Shown here: positions 33,070 to 41,349 of the stretch, one piece after another
Layout: the number at the start of each line of letters is the position of its first letter
Numbering within the stretch: the stretch's first letter is position 1
Source of the DNA: Janthinobacterium sp051380875
GTDB lineage: Bacteria > Pseudomonadota > Gammaproteobacteria > Burkholderiales > Burkholderiaceae_D
Direction: 5' to 3'
Assembly: GCF_051380875.1 (NCBI RefSeq)
Contig: NZ_JBNYXW010000007.1
Coordinates: 230,789 to 294,788, forward strand
DNA: 64,000 nt
Translations under genes and position numbers: made by a program
The notes under the pieces: generated by a model
Seen by the model: only the letters and a program-made list of their open reading frames with translations
Told to the model about the DNA's origin: nothing
Databases searched by the model: none

Positions 33070-34488
33070 ATGCATCAAACAAAATTCGCGCTGGCCGTGC
33101 TGGCAGCGGCTGTCCTGGCCGGTTGCGGCGGCGCCACTGGCGGCGATCAAACCCTGAAAGTCAAATACTCGGCACAGGTGTCGTTCGGCGACAGCCTGTC
33201 CGACGTCGGCTCATATGCCGTCGGCACCGTGGCCAAGCTCGGTGGCGGCAAGTTCACCATCAATGGCGACAATACCAAGATCAATCCTGAACTGACGGGT
33301 AAGAACTGGACCGAGCACCTGGCCGCGCAATTTAGCCTGGCCGTGCCGTGCGCTGCAGAGACGGGCCTGGACGGCGATGCCGCGCAAGGCTTCTCCGTTG
33401 CCCGCGTCAAGCATGCCGGCTGCTTCGGCTACGCCATGGGCGGTTCGCGCGTGACCAATCCGGTCGGCCCGAACAACAAGCTGACGGGCAGTGCGCTGGG
33501 CGCCCTGACCGTGCCGGTGGTGACACAGATTGCGAATCACCTGGCCGTCTCCGGTGGCAAGTTCAGCGGCACGGAAGCCGTCTTCGTGATGGCCGGCGGT
33601 AACGACGTGCTGTACCAGCTGGGCGCATTGCAAGCGGGTGCGACCGCTGCTGGGCAGGCTGCCGGCGCGAAAGCGGGTGCCGATGCGGGCGCGAAAGCCT
33701 TTGCCACGAATCTGGTCGCGGCCCTGGCTGCGAGCGCCACCAATCCTGCTACGGCGGCGCAAGCCATCGGTGCGGCCGTAGCGGCCGCCAGTGCGGCGCC
33801 TGGCGCCACATCGACGACGATCGTGACGGCCGCCGTTGGCACCGCCGCTGTCCAGCCGGGCAACTCCGCCGTGGCTGCTCCTGCCGTATATGGTCCGCTG
33901 GTCGCCAAGGCCCAGGCCGACGCCACCGTCACGGGCAACGCTGCCGGTGCCGCTGCCGGCGCCAAGGCCGGTGCCGACTACGCTGCGGCGAATGGCCCTG
34001 CATTGGTTGTTTCCATGAAACAGGCAGGCATCGAACTGGTGGCGCTGGTGAAGGATCAGATCATTGCCAAGGGTGCCAACTATGTGGTGGTCAACAATCT
34101 GCCGGACGTGGCCGGTACGCCATCGGGCCTGAGCAAGGATGCCAATACGAAGGCCCTCATCAATGCCATGGTCAGCGCCTACAACGGTGAACTGAGCGGT
34201 GGTTTGAGCGGCAATGCGAAAGTCTTGCTGGTCGACGTGTTTGCCGTCAGCCACGACCAGGGCGTCAATCCGGGTCCGTATGGCTTGACGAATGTCACGG
34301 AGACGGCGTGCGACCTGACGCTGGCGAAAAATCCACTGGCCAGCTCGCTGGTATGCAATGGCACGAACCTGAAAGCCGGTGACGTCAGCCACTATGCGTA
34401 TGCCGACGATGTGCATCCGACGCCGTTCAACAACCTGCTGCTGGCCCGCTATGTGGCCAAGGAAATGGTCGTGCGCGGCTGGCTGTAA
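33070..34488 (+). CDS. GDSL/SGNH-type lipoprotein esterase with an Ala-rich insert
   Basis: A 472-residue secreted lipid-anchored hydrolase. The N-terminus is a lipoprotein signal with lipobox LAGC (Cys19). Block I is FGDSLSD (about 39-45), with the nucleophile Ser; block III is GGND (about 176-179); block V is DDVHP (about 446-450), supplying the Asp and His. Between blocks III and V lies a 120-residue stretch (about 188-308) made almost only of Ala, Gly, Thr, Val and a few Lys/Asp, repeating AGAKAGAD. The insert is unlike a normal SGNH core. AAGGAG lies upstream of the ATG. OmpW follows at about 100 bases. Confidence 0.85.
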   Translation: MHQTKFALAVLAAAVLAGCGGATGGDQTLKVKYSAQVSFGDSLSDVGSYAVGTVAKLGGGKFTINGDNTKINPELTGKNWTEHLAAQFSLAVPCAAETGLDGDAAQGFSVARVKHAGCFGYAMGGSRVTNPVGPNNKLTGSALGALTVPVVTQIANHLAVSGGKFSGTEAVFVMAGGNDVLYQLGALQAGATAAGQAAGAKAGADAGAKAFATNLVAALAASATNPATAAQAIGAAVAAASAAPGATSTTIVTAAVGTAAVQPGNSAVAAPAVYGPLVAKAQADATVTGNAAGAAAGAKAGADYAAANGPALVVSMKQAGIELVALVKDQIIAKGANYVVVNNLPDVAGTPSGLSKDANTKALINAMVSAYNGELSGGLSGNAKVLLVDVFAVSHDQGVNPGPYGLTNVTETACDLTLAKNPLASSLVCNGTNLKAGDVSHYAYADDVHPTPFNNLLLARYVAKEMVVRGWL

Positions 34489-34587
34489 GGGATGGCCGCA
34501 GCGGCTGCGCCATGGAGGCGTGGCCGTTGCTGGCAGCGACAAGACTGGATAGCTGAACTATCCGCACATAATGAATCAGGAGACAAG

Positions 34588-35268
34588 ATGAAGAATCGTT
34601 TGAATACCGCTGTGCGCGTGCTGGCCGCTGCTGCCGCGATGGCTGTGGCGACGGGCGCCGCGGCGCAAAGCGCAGGTACCTGGACGGCCAAGGTCGGCAT
34701 CAACAAGATCACGCCGCATGTGGACAGTGGCGACATTTCGGCGCCGGCCTTGCCGGGCACCAAGGCAGACGTCAAGGCGGACACCAAACCCATCCTGACC
34801 TTCGCCTACATGGTCACGGACAATATTTCTGCCGAGCTCGACTTGGGTGTTCCCTACAAGCATGAACTGGTCGGCGATGGCGCCATCAAGGGCACGGGCA
34901 AGCTGGGCACGGCGGAAGCATTGCCGCCGACGGCCTTCATCCAGTATCGTTTCTTCCAGGCAAATGCGATGATCCGTCCCTACGTGGGTGCCGGCCTGAC
35001 GTATGCTTATTTCCAGAAGGAAACGGGTTCGGGCCAGATGACGGCCTTGCTCGATCCGGGTGGATCGCCAGTCACGTACCGCTTGAAGAATAAAATTGCG
35101 GCCAGCCTGCAAATCGGCAGCACCCTGGCCTTCAACGAGCGCTGGTTTGCCGACGTCGCCGTAGTCAAGAACTTCCTGAAAACCAAGGCGACCTTCTCGA
35201 CGGGCCAGACGCAGGACATCAAGCTCGACCCGATCGCCGTCAGTATCGGCATCGGCTACAAGTTCTGA
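34588..35268 (+). CDS. ompW: OmpW family outer membrane protein
   Basis: A 226-residue outer-membrane protein with a clear signal peptide (ending ATGAAAQS) and a mature part resembling the 8-stranded OmpW barrel: WTAKVGINKITP near the start, ILTFAYMVTDNISAELDLGVPYKH, IQYRF, PYVGAGLTYAYF and a C-terminal IGIGYKF ending in Phe, the usual barrel end. I chose the ATG at 34588 (CAGGAGA upstream). OmpW proteins admit hydrophobic compounds; the exact cargo here is unknown. Confidence 0.92.
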   Translation: MKNRLNTAVRVLAAAAAMAVATGAAAQSAGTWTAKVGINKITPHVDSGDISAPALPGTKADVKADTKPILTFAYMVTDNISAELDLGVPYKHELVGDGAIKGTGKLGTAEALPPTAFIQYRFFQANAMIRPYVGAGLTYAYFQKETGSGQMTALLDPGGSPVTYRLKNKIAASLQIGSTLAFNERWFADVAVVKNFLKTKATFSTGQTQDIKLDPIAVSIGIGYKF

Positions 35269-35282
35269 TCTTGCCCTGTTGC

Positions 35283-35312
35283 AAAAAAATCCGCCTCGGC
35301 GGATTTTTTTTT
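35283..35312 (+). terminator. Rho-independent terminator (bidirectional)
   Basis: A7-TCCGCC and GGCGGA-T8 pair almost perfectly with a minimal loop. It lies between the ends of ompW and the flavin reductase, which face each other, so it can end both. Confidence 0.92.
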
Positions 35313-35320
35313 GTTCCCGC

Positions 35321-35827
35321 TCAGGCTGGCGGTGTATTGAACTTGCCGTTGTGGAAGATCAAGGGCGGTTGGGAGGCAAACGCGCATTGTTCCACTTCGC
35401 CCACGAAAATGACATGGTCGCCTTCCGGGTAGCGGCTGCGGTTGTGGCATTCGAACCAGGCCGATGCACCTTTCAGGATGGGCTGGCCCGTGCGCGACAG
35501 TTCGTACTCGACGTCGTCAAACGGATTGGGTGTGCGGCGCGCAAAGCGCTGTGCCAGTTCCGCCTGGTCGGCGCCCAGCACATTGATGACGTAATGCGAG
35601 TTGCCGCTGAAGATGGGCATGCTGTTGGCCACCGATCCCAGGCTCCACAGTACCAGCGGCGGCGACAGCGAGACGGAATTGAAGGAACTGGCCGTGAGGC
35701 CGCGGAAACTGCCGTCGGCCAGGCGCGTGGTAATGACCGTCACGCCGGTGGCAAACTGCGACAGTGCCTGACGGAAATGTGGCGTATCGAATGCTTGCGC
35801 TGGCGCGCGGGGAGAGCGTGTGTTCAT
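35321..35827 (-). CDS. Flavin reductase family protein (FMN-binding)
   Basis: A 168-residue protein of the flavin reductase-like FMN-binding fold. Family segments include FRQALSQFATGVTVITT, GLTASSFNSVSLSPPLVLWSL, FVINVL-like (HYVINVLGADQ) and HVIFVGEVEQC. Such proteins reduce FMN with NAD(P)H, often to supply a monooxygenase; no monooxygenase is adjacent. It is convergent with ompW and its start region faces msrA. Confidence 0.88.
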   Translation of the reverse strand: MNTRSPRAPAQAFDTPHFRQALSQFATGVTVITTRLADGSFRGLTASSFNSVSLSPPLVLWSLGSVANSMPIFSGNSHYVINVLGADQAELAQRFARRTPNPFDDVEYELSRTGQPILKGASAWFECHNRSRYPEGDHVIFVGEVEQCAFASQPPLIFHNGKFNTPPA

Positions 35828-36037
35828 GGGAGACCTGTCTATTTGCTGCCATTATGCCAAAAATCGGCCATGCCAGCGCAATTCTGGCCGGCTTGCCCGT
35901 ATGTGCGCTGCGCCACGCGGCGTTTCAAGCGGCCCTGCACGCCATGCCGCTTTGCGTTACAGTGATGCAAGAGGCAAGTATTTCCTGCTTTTCTGGGCCG
36001 GCAGCGGCCTGCGATTGCACACACGCTGGAGGGCATC

Positions 36038-36571
36038 ATGAATGGACAAACGGACATCGCGGTATTGGGCGGCGGTTGCTTTTGGTGCCTGGAAGCCGTG
36101 TATCTGGAAGCGCGCGGCGTCACGCGCGTCGAGGCTGGCTATACGGGCGGTGGCATGCCCCATCCTACGTATGAGCAGGTTTGCACGGGGGACACGGGCC
36201 ACGCGGAAGTGGTGCGCCTCGAATTCGATCCCGCCAGCATCAGCTACCATGACATATTGGAAATATTTTTCACGATCCACGATCCTACCACCCTGAATCG
36301 GCAGGGCAATGATGTAGGCACGCAATATCGCTCCGTCATTTATTACCAGTCGGACGAGCAGGAAAAAGTGGCGCGCAAGGTGATTGCCGAGATGGCCGGC
36401 GTGTGGGATGCGCCCATCGTTACGCAACTGGCGCCGGCGCAAGCTTATTACAAGGCCGAGGAGTACCACCAGAATTATGTCGAGCAGCACCCGTTCCAGC
36501 GCTATTGCGCCTGTGTCGTCGCGCCCAAGGTGGAGACATTCCGCGCCATGTATGCGCATCGCGTGAAGTGA
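36038..36571 (+). CDS. msrA: Peptide-methionine (S)-S-oxide reductase MsrA
   Basis: A 177-residue MsrA that repairs oxidised methionine in proteins. It carries GGGCFWCLEAVY, the catalytic Cys motif, and VEAGYTGG, GHAEVV, EEYHQNY and a Cys pair near the C-terminus (RYCAC) that can act as the resolving Cys. GGAGG lies upstream of the ATG. It stands alone. Confidence 0.96.
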   Translation: MNGQTDIAVLGGGCFWCLEAVYLEARGVTRVEAGYTGGGMPHPTYEQVCTGDTGHAEVVRLEFDPASISYHDILEIFFTIHDPTTLNRQGNDVGTQYRSVIYYQSDEQEKVARKVIAEMAGVWDAPIVTQLAPAQAYYKAEEYHQNYVEQHPFQRYCACVVAPKVETFRAMYAHRVK

Positions 36572-36636
36572 GGTGACATGCTGGCCAAGGGTGTGGCCGA
36601 TACAGCGGCCGGTGCAGCGGCCGCGCCCCGGGACGT

Positions 36637-37884
36637 TCAGCTGCTCAATGCCGGCGCCGGCTGGCGGACTTGCTCATACATATAGTTGCGCGACCACGGC
36701 AGGGTGGATGAGCGCCGTCCCGCTTTCACGCAGACGATCTGGTACAGGCTGATCAGATCTTGCTCGAAAGCATAGGCGCAGCCGGCCAGGTAGACATGCC
36801 AGATGCGGAAGCGCCGCTCGCCTGCCAGGGGGCGGATCTGCTCGGCATGGGCTTCGAAATTTTCCGTCCACAGGGCGCAGGTGCGCGCGTAGTGGCGGCG
36901 CAGGTTTTCCACGTCCAGCACTTCCAGCCCCCCTTGCTGCATGGTTTTCAGCACATTGCCGATATGCGCCAGTTCGCCGTGCGGAAATACATACTTTTCG
37001 ATGAATTCGCCGCCGCCATATGGCGTTTCACCATTGTCCGGGTCGGTGGAAGTGATGCCGTGGTTCATCGCCATGCCGTCCGGCGCCAGCAGTTTATTGA
37101 TGATGGCGAAATACTCGGGCAAGTGTTTCAGGCCCACATGTTCGAACATGCCCACGCTGGTGATGCGGTCGAACTGGCCCGTCACGTCGCGGTAGTCTTG
37201 CAGGCGGATCTCGATCAGGTGTTCGAGCCCGGCGGCCGCCACGCGCTCGCGCGCCAGCGCAAACTGGTTTTCCGACAGGGTCACGCCCACGCAGCGGGCG
37301 CCGTATTGCTGCGCGGCACGGATGACCAGCGCGCCCCAGCCGCAACCGATGTCGAGCAAGCTCTGGCCTGGCTGCAACTGGATTTTCTTCAGGATATGGT
37401 CGATCTTCTTGACCTGCGCCTGCTCCAGGGTTTCATCGCCGTTTTCAAAGTAGGCGCAGGAATACACGAGGGCGGGGTCAAGAAACTGCTCGTAGAACGC
37501 ATTCGACACATCGTAGTGGTAGCGGATGGCCTCGGCGTCCTTGCTCTTGTCGTGCGTAAAGCTGCGCACGATGCGGGCCAGCTTGCCTTCCGGCTTGAGC
37601 GTGTTGCGCGCCAGCGCATTGCAGATGGCAATCATGTCCATCGCCGTGCCCTTGACCTCGATATTGCCTTCCACATAGGCCGAGCCGAGATTGGCCAGCG
37701 AAGGGTTCAGCAGATAGCGGGCCGAAGCGGCGGTCGGCAGGCGGATGGTGACCCTGGGCGTTTCGCTGGACAGGTCGACATGCTGGCCGTTCCACAATTC
37801 TATGCGCAGCGGCAAGGCGGCTTTGCTGCGCATACCGGCGATCCAGGACTTAAGTTGATTTTGTACAAACAAAATGGCCTCCAA
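36637..37884 (-). CDS. Cyclopropane-fatty-acyl-phospholipid synthase family methyltransferase
   Basis: A 415-residue SAM-dependent methyltransferase of the CFA synthase/mycolate-type family. It has a divergent N-terminal region, AIRYHYDVSNAFYEQFLDPALVYSCAYF, the SAM motif LLDIGCGWGALVIRAA, GVTLSENQ and SVGMFEHVGLKHLPEYF, and a C-terminal segment with Y-x-x-TC. It would act on membrane lipids to form cyclopropane rings. Length is close to that of E. coli Cfa. The start at 37884 gives the usual N-terminus. Confidence 0.93.
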   Translation of the reverse strand: MEAILFVQNQLKSWIAGMRSKAALPLRIELWNGQHVDLSSETPRVTIRLPTAASARYLLNPSLANLGSAYVEGNIEVKGTAMDMIAICNALARNTLKPEGKLARIVRSFTHDKSKDAEAIRYHYDVSNAFYEQFLDPALVYSCAYFENGDETLEQAQVKKIDHILKKIQLQPGQSLLDIGCGWGALVIRAAQQYGARCVGVTLSENQFALARERVAAAGLEHLIEIRLQDYRDVTGQFDRITSVGMFEHVGLKHLPEYFAIINKLLAPDGMAMNHGITSTDPDNGETPYGGGEFIEKYVFPHGELAHIGNVLKTMQQGGLEVLDVENLRRHYARTCALWTENFEAHAEQIRPLAGERRFRIWHVYLAGCAYAFEQDLISLYQIVCVKAGRRSSTLPWSRNYMYEQVRQPAPALSS

Positions 37885-37986
37885 TGAAGCGGCCGCTGCT
37901 CGCTACCGCAAATTGAGAAACAATAATCCAAGCACTACACCTCATAGCCTACACCTATATTGCCGGGCTTGCTGTGCGTGGCGTGT

Positions 37987-39186
37987 TCAGGGCTGCAAGC
38001 GTTGCATGCTCCATTGCCCGTCTGCACCACGCGTGTAGACGATGCGGTCATGGAAACGCGAGCGGCGCCCCTGCCAGAATTCGATGCGTTCCGGCTGCAG
38101 GCAGTAACCGCCCCAGTGGGCCGGGCGCGGTGGCTGGGCGTCGCCGAGGGCGGCGGCCACGGCGGCGTAATTGCTTTCCAGCGCGGCGCGGTTGGCAATC
38201 GGCGAGCTTTGCTGTGAGGCAATGGCCGACAAACGGCTTTGCAGGGGGCGCACATTGAAATACTCGTCGCTTTCGGCTGCCGTGGTTTTCACGACCGTGC
38301 CCTCGATGCGCACTTGCCGCTCCAGTTCGCGCCAGAAAAACAGCAGGGCCGCGTGCGGGTTGTGCTCCAGCTGCTGGCCCTTGTCACTGTGGTAATTCGT
38401 GTACCAGGTAAAGCCCCGTTCATCGAATTGCTTGATCAGCACGATGCGCGAGCTGGGCTTGCCCTCAAGACTGACGCTGGCCAGGCTCATGGCGTTCGGT
38501 TCGATCACCTGGGCGTTGACGGCTTCGGCGAACCATTTCTGGAACTGGGCGACGGGATCGGCCAGCACGTCGCTCTCGCTCAGGCTGGACTGCGCGTAGT
38601 CGGTGCGCATGGCTGCCAGCGTGGCGGCAGGGTCGGGCTGGGCCGGCAGCTCGGGGGCGATGCCGCGGCGGCGCTGCATGGCCGTGCCCAGCTGCTCCAT
38701 CTGCTGCGCGCTGAACAGGCGCTTGGCCATGGGCGCCAGCTGCCCTTCTTCCTTGGCCATGTGCGCCTGGTAGGCGGCAACGTAGTCGCGCACGCCATCG
38801 GCGCACAGCTGCGTGCCCGTGCCGGCCGCGATGGCGTCCAGTTCCGGGCGCAGGGCCAGCCAAGCCTGGTCCATGCGCTGGTGGTCGGCCAGGATTTCCG
38901 GCACCAGCGTCGCCAGCAGGGCCGCATCGTCGCCCGTGGCGCTCGCTTGCAGCATGGGCATCAGGTCTTGCTCTTCATCATCATGGTGCAGATGGGCGGC
39001 TTTATTGAAGTATTGCAACACTGCCTTGGCCGCCTGCTGCGCGTCTGCCGTGTTGCCGTGCTGCCCCAGGTGGCCCAGCATGTTTTGCAGGGTGGTCAAT
39101 TGCTTGCGGATCTTGTCGTGGCAATGCTTGAGCACGGCGATTGGCTGGTCAAAGCCTGGAACGGAGTCGAACAGAGGGAGTGTCAT
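37987..39186 (-). CDS. pdxH: Hemerythrin-like domain fused to pyridoxamine 5'-phosphate oxidase (PdxH)
   Basis: One 399-residue frame with two unrelated domains. Residues about 1-170 have the hemerythrin-like ligand pattern: H23 (HDKIR), H67xxxE71 (HHDDE), H102 (DHQRMD) and H142xxxE146 (HMAKE), enough for a di-iron centre. From about 190 it is a complete PdxH, starting AAMRTDYAQSSL. The PdxH part has EPNAMSLASV, SSRIVLIKQFDERGFTWYTNY, NPHAALLFFW, RPLQSRLS, SRFHDR and the final RLQP. PdxH uses FMN and O2 to oxidise PNP and PMP to PLP. There is no start codon with a ribosome site between the domains that I could defend. The start at 39186 precedes MTLPLFDSV. Confidence 0.93.
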   Translation of the reverse strand: MTLPLFDSVPGFDQPIAVLKHCHDKIRKQLTTLQNMLGHLGQHGNTADAQQAAKAVLQYFNKAAHLHHDDEEQDLMPMLQASATGDDAALLATLVPEILADHQRMDQAWLALRPELDAIAAGTGTQLCADGVRDYVAAYQAHMAKEEGQLAPMAKRLFSAQQMEQLGTAMQRRRGIAPELPAQPDPAATLAAMRTDYAQSSLSESDVLADPVAQFQKWFAEAVNAQVIEPNAMSLASVSLEGKPSSRIVLIKQFDERGFTWYTNYHSDKGQQLEHNPHAALLFFWRELERQVRIEGTVVKTTAAESDEYFNVRPLQSRLSAIASQQSSPIANRAALESNYAAVAAALGDAQPPRPAHWGGYCLQPERIEFWQGRRSRFHDRIVYTRGADGQWSMQRLQP

Positions 39187-39299
39187 GGCGTGTTCTCATG
39201 GTGGGCAGTGTTGGGGCGCGGCGACAATCGAGCCTTGTCGCTGTGCCTATTCGGCTATTTTAGAATATCCGCCAGCGCAGTGTCCGTTAAAATGGCGCC

Positions 39300-40142
39300 A
39301 TGCATACCTCCACTAATGAACTAATTTCCACGGACTTGACCGAGATCGATTTTGAGCGGCGTTTCGGCGGCATTGCCCGCCTGTACGGCGCCCCCGCCTT
39401 GGCGCGTTTCCGCGCGGCCCATGTATGTGTGATCGGCGTGGGCGGCGTCGGTTCCTGGATCGTCGAAGCGCTGGCGCGCAGCGCCGTTGGCCACCTGACC
39501 CTGATCGACCTGGATAATGTTGCCGAATCGAATATCAATCGCCAGATCCAGGCCATGAGCGACACCATCGGCCAGGCCAAGATCACGGCCCTGGCCGAAC
39601 GCATCGAACTGATCAATCCGTTTTGCCAGGTCACGCAGATCGAAGATTTTATTGCCCCCGATAACCTGGAGCAATTGCTGGGCGGGCGCGAGTTCGACTA
39701 TCTGATCGACGCCATCGACAATGCCAAGGCAAAAGCGGCCGTGATCGCGTATTGCCGCGCACGCAGTATTCCCATGCTGACCATCGGTAGCGCGGGCGGC
39801 CAGACGGACCCGACCCTGATCGCCGTGCGCGATTTGTCGAAAACGGAGCAGGAACCGCTGCTCAAGCGCGTGCGCAAGCTGTTGCGTACCGAATATGGCT
39901 TTCCCCGTGGCGTGAAAAACAAGTTCAATGTCGACGCCGTGTTTTCCATGGAACCGTTGAGCACGCCCGAGAGCGCGGAAGCGTGCGCCATTGACGGCAC
40001 TGCGGCCGGCGTGACGGGCTTGAATTGCGCCGGTTTCGGCTCCAGCGTAGTGGTCACGGCCAGCTTCGGCATGGTGGCGGCCGCACATGCGCTAAAAAGC
40101 TTGCGCCAGGACAAACTCGCTGCCGTGCCGGACGCCGTTTAA
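39300..40142 (+). CDS. tcdA: tRNA threonylcarbamoyladenosine dehydratase TcdA (CsdL)
   Basis: A 280-residue E1-like enzyme of the ThiF/MoeB fold that cyclises t6A37 in tRNA with ATP. Visible: RFGGIARLYG, VCVIGVGGVGSWIVEALARSAVGHLTLIDLD, NINRQIQA, DAIDN, IGSAGGQTDPT and a C-terminal segment. The usual function depends on the CsdA/CsdE sulfur system, not in this window. The ATG at 39300 fits the family N-terminus. The stop overlaps the convergent thpR end by four bases. Confidence 0.95.
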   Translation: MHTSTNELISTDLTEIDFERRFGGIARLYGAPALARFRAAHVCVIGVGGVGSWIVEALARSAVGHLTLIDLDNVAESNINRQIQAMSDTIGQAKITALAERIELINPFCQVTQIEDFIAPDNLEQLLGGREFDYLIDAIDNAKAKAAVIAYCRARSIPMLTIGSAGGQTDPTLIAVRDLSKTEQEPLLKRVRKLLRTEYGFPRGVKNKFNVDAVFSMEPLSTPESAEACAIDGTAAGVTGLNCAGFGSSVVVTASFGMVAAAHALKSLRQDKLAAVPDAV

Positions 40143-40666
40143 ATCAGTGTGCGGTGCGCCAGGATGCGGTAGTCGCCGGTGCTTTTCAGCGATTCCACCA
40201 GCACCAGTTCGCTTGCCTGCCACAGCACGGGGGCAGGGTGCAGCGCCGGTGGTGGTGGCGCCTGGCGCGCCAGGGTCACGTGTGGCGTAAAACGGTCGTG
40301 CTCGAAGCGCGGTGACAGCGCCTGCGCGGCCAGCTGCCGCATGCAGGCAGTGCGCAAGTCCAGCAGGGCGGGCGAGGTCTGGCGCAGGCCGGCCCAGGCG
40401 ATGGCGAGCCGGGGAAAATGGCTGACGTGATCCAACTCCAGGGGCATGGCGCGCGCCGGCAGGTTGTCGAGCAGCGCCAGCAGGGCAGGCAACTCGCTGG
40501 CCGGACGCTGTCCCAGGAAGGCCAGGGTCAGGTGCAGCTTGTCAGGGCGTGTGGGCTTGCCTTTCAAACTGGCTTGCCAGGCAGCCAGGGCCGTGCGCGT
40601 GGCGGCATCGGGCCACAGGGCATACAACAGACGGGGAAAGTGTGAATCGGGTGACAGGTTTTTCAT
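40139..40666 (-). CDS. thpR: RNA 2',3'-cyclic phosphodiesterase ThpR (2H family)
   Basis: A 175-residue protein of the LigT/2H phosphoesterase family that opens 2',3'-cyclic phosphates to 2'-phosphates. Two HxT motifs are present, HLTLAFLG (about residue 43) and HVTLARQ (about residue 125). FPRLLYALWPDA is the N-terminal family segment. I chose the ATG at 40666 (MKNLSP), since the longer frame to 40738 has no family sequence. Convergent with tcdA. Confidence 0.92.
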   Translation of the reverse strand: MKNLSPDSHFPRLLYALWPDAATRTALAAWQASLKGKPTRPDKLHLTLAFLGQRPASELPALLALLDNLPARAMPLELDHVSHFPRLAIAWAGLRQTSPALLDLRTACMRQLAAQALSPRFEHDRFTPHVTLARQAPPPPALHPAPVLWQASELVLVESLKSTGDYRILAHRTLI

Positions 40667-40752
40667 ATCGTTGCGGCGGTTTGCTATCATTGGCATTCTC
40701 TGCACGCCTGATACTGCAGGGATCTCACCGAAACTCAATGAAAGAATACATC

Positions 40753-41223
40753 ATGACGCGTAGCTCCGTTTTGTTTGCCCTGATCTGCTCCGTCGCCGCG
40801 TCGCTGGCGCAGGCACAGGCGCCAGCACCCGCACCTGTTCCCGCCTCCGCCGTATCGATGAGCCCGGGCCCTGTCGCCGACAAGCTGATCATCATCGACA
40901 ACAAGATTGGCACGGGCAAGGAAGCCAATGCCGGCAATACCGTGGTCGTGCACTACACGGGCTGGCTGTACCGTCCACTGGCGAAAAATTCGCGCGGCAA
41001 GCAGTTTGACAGCTCCGTGGGCCGTGGCCCCTTCGATTTCCAGCTGGGCAAGGGCATGGTCATCAAGGGCTGGGACCAGGGCGTGGCCGGCATGAAAGTG
41101 GGCGGCAAGCGCACCCTGATCATTCCTGGCGAACTGGCCTACGGCCCCCGTGGCGCCGGCAATGGCGACATTCCGCCGAACTCGGCATTGATCTTCGACG
41201 TGGAATTGCTGGACGTTAAATAA
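40753..41223 (+). CDS. FKBP-type peptidyl-prolyl cis-trans isomerase (secreted)
   Basis: A 156-residue prolyl isomerase. A signal peptide (SVLFALICSVAASLAQAQA) and a Pro/Ala-rich linker precede one FKBP domain with VVVHYTGWLY, GKQFDSS, FDFQLGKGMVIKGWDQGVAGMKVGGKR, LIIPGELAYG and IPPNSALIFDVELLDV. The ATG at 40753 gives a normal signal; the in-frame ATG at 40738 adds MKEYI. Its stop codon is the first unit of the octamer repeat. Acts in the periplasm. Confidence 0.92.
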   Translation: MTRSSVLFALICSVAASLAQAQAPAPAPVPASAVSMSPGPVADKLIIIDNKIGTGKEANAGNTVVVHYTGWLYRPLAKNSRGKQFDSSVGRGPFDFQLGKGMVIKGWDQGVAGMKVGGKRTLIIPGELAYGPRGAGNGDIPPNSALIFDVELLDVK

Positions 41224-41265
41224 TTAAGTAATTAAGTAATTAAGTAATTAAGTAATTAAGTAATT
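41221..41265. repeat. Tandem octamer repeat TAATTAAG (five copies plus partial)
   Basis: TAATTAAG repeats five times and ends with TAATT. The first TAA is the stop codon of the FKBP gene. Because the unit is eight bases, TAA occurs in all three plus-strand frames within the block, and also on the minus strand (TTAATTA). The copy number could vary by slippage; a likely effect is on the FKBP mRNA 3' end or the cysK leader. Confidence 0.9.
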
Positions 41266-41349
41266 GTCCATTTTCGGCGGCGCACCACGTGCGCTGCCGC
41301 GCTAAAAAGCGGTAGACTGGGGTTTCCTGAAATAGCCGAGACTCCTCCC

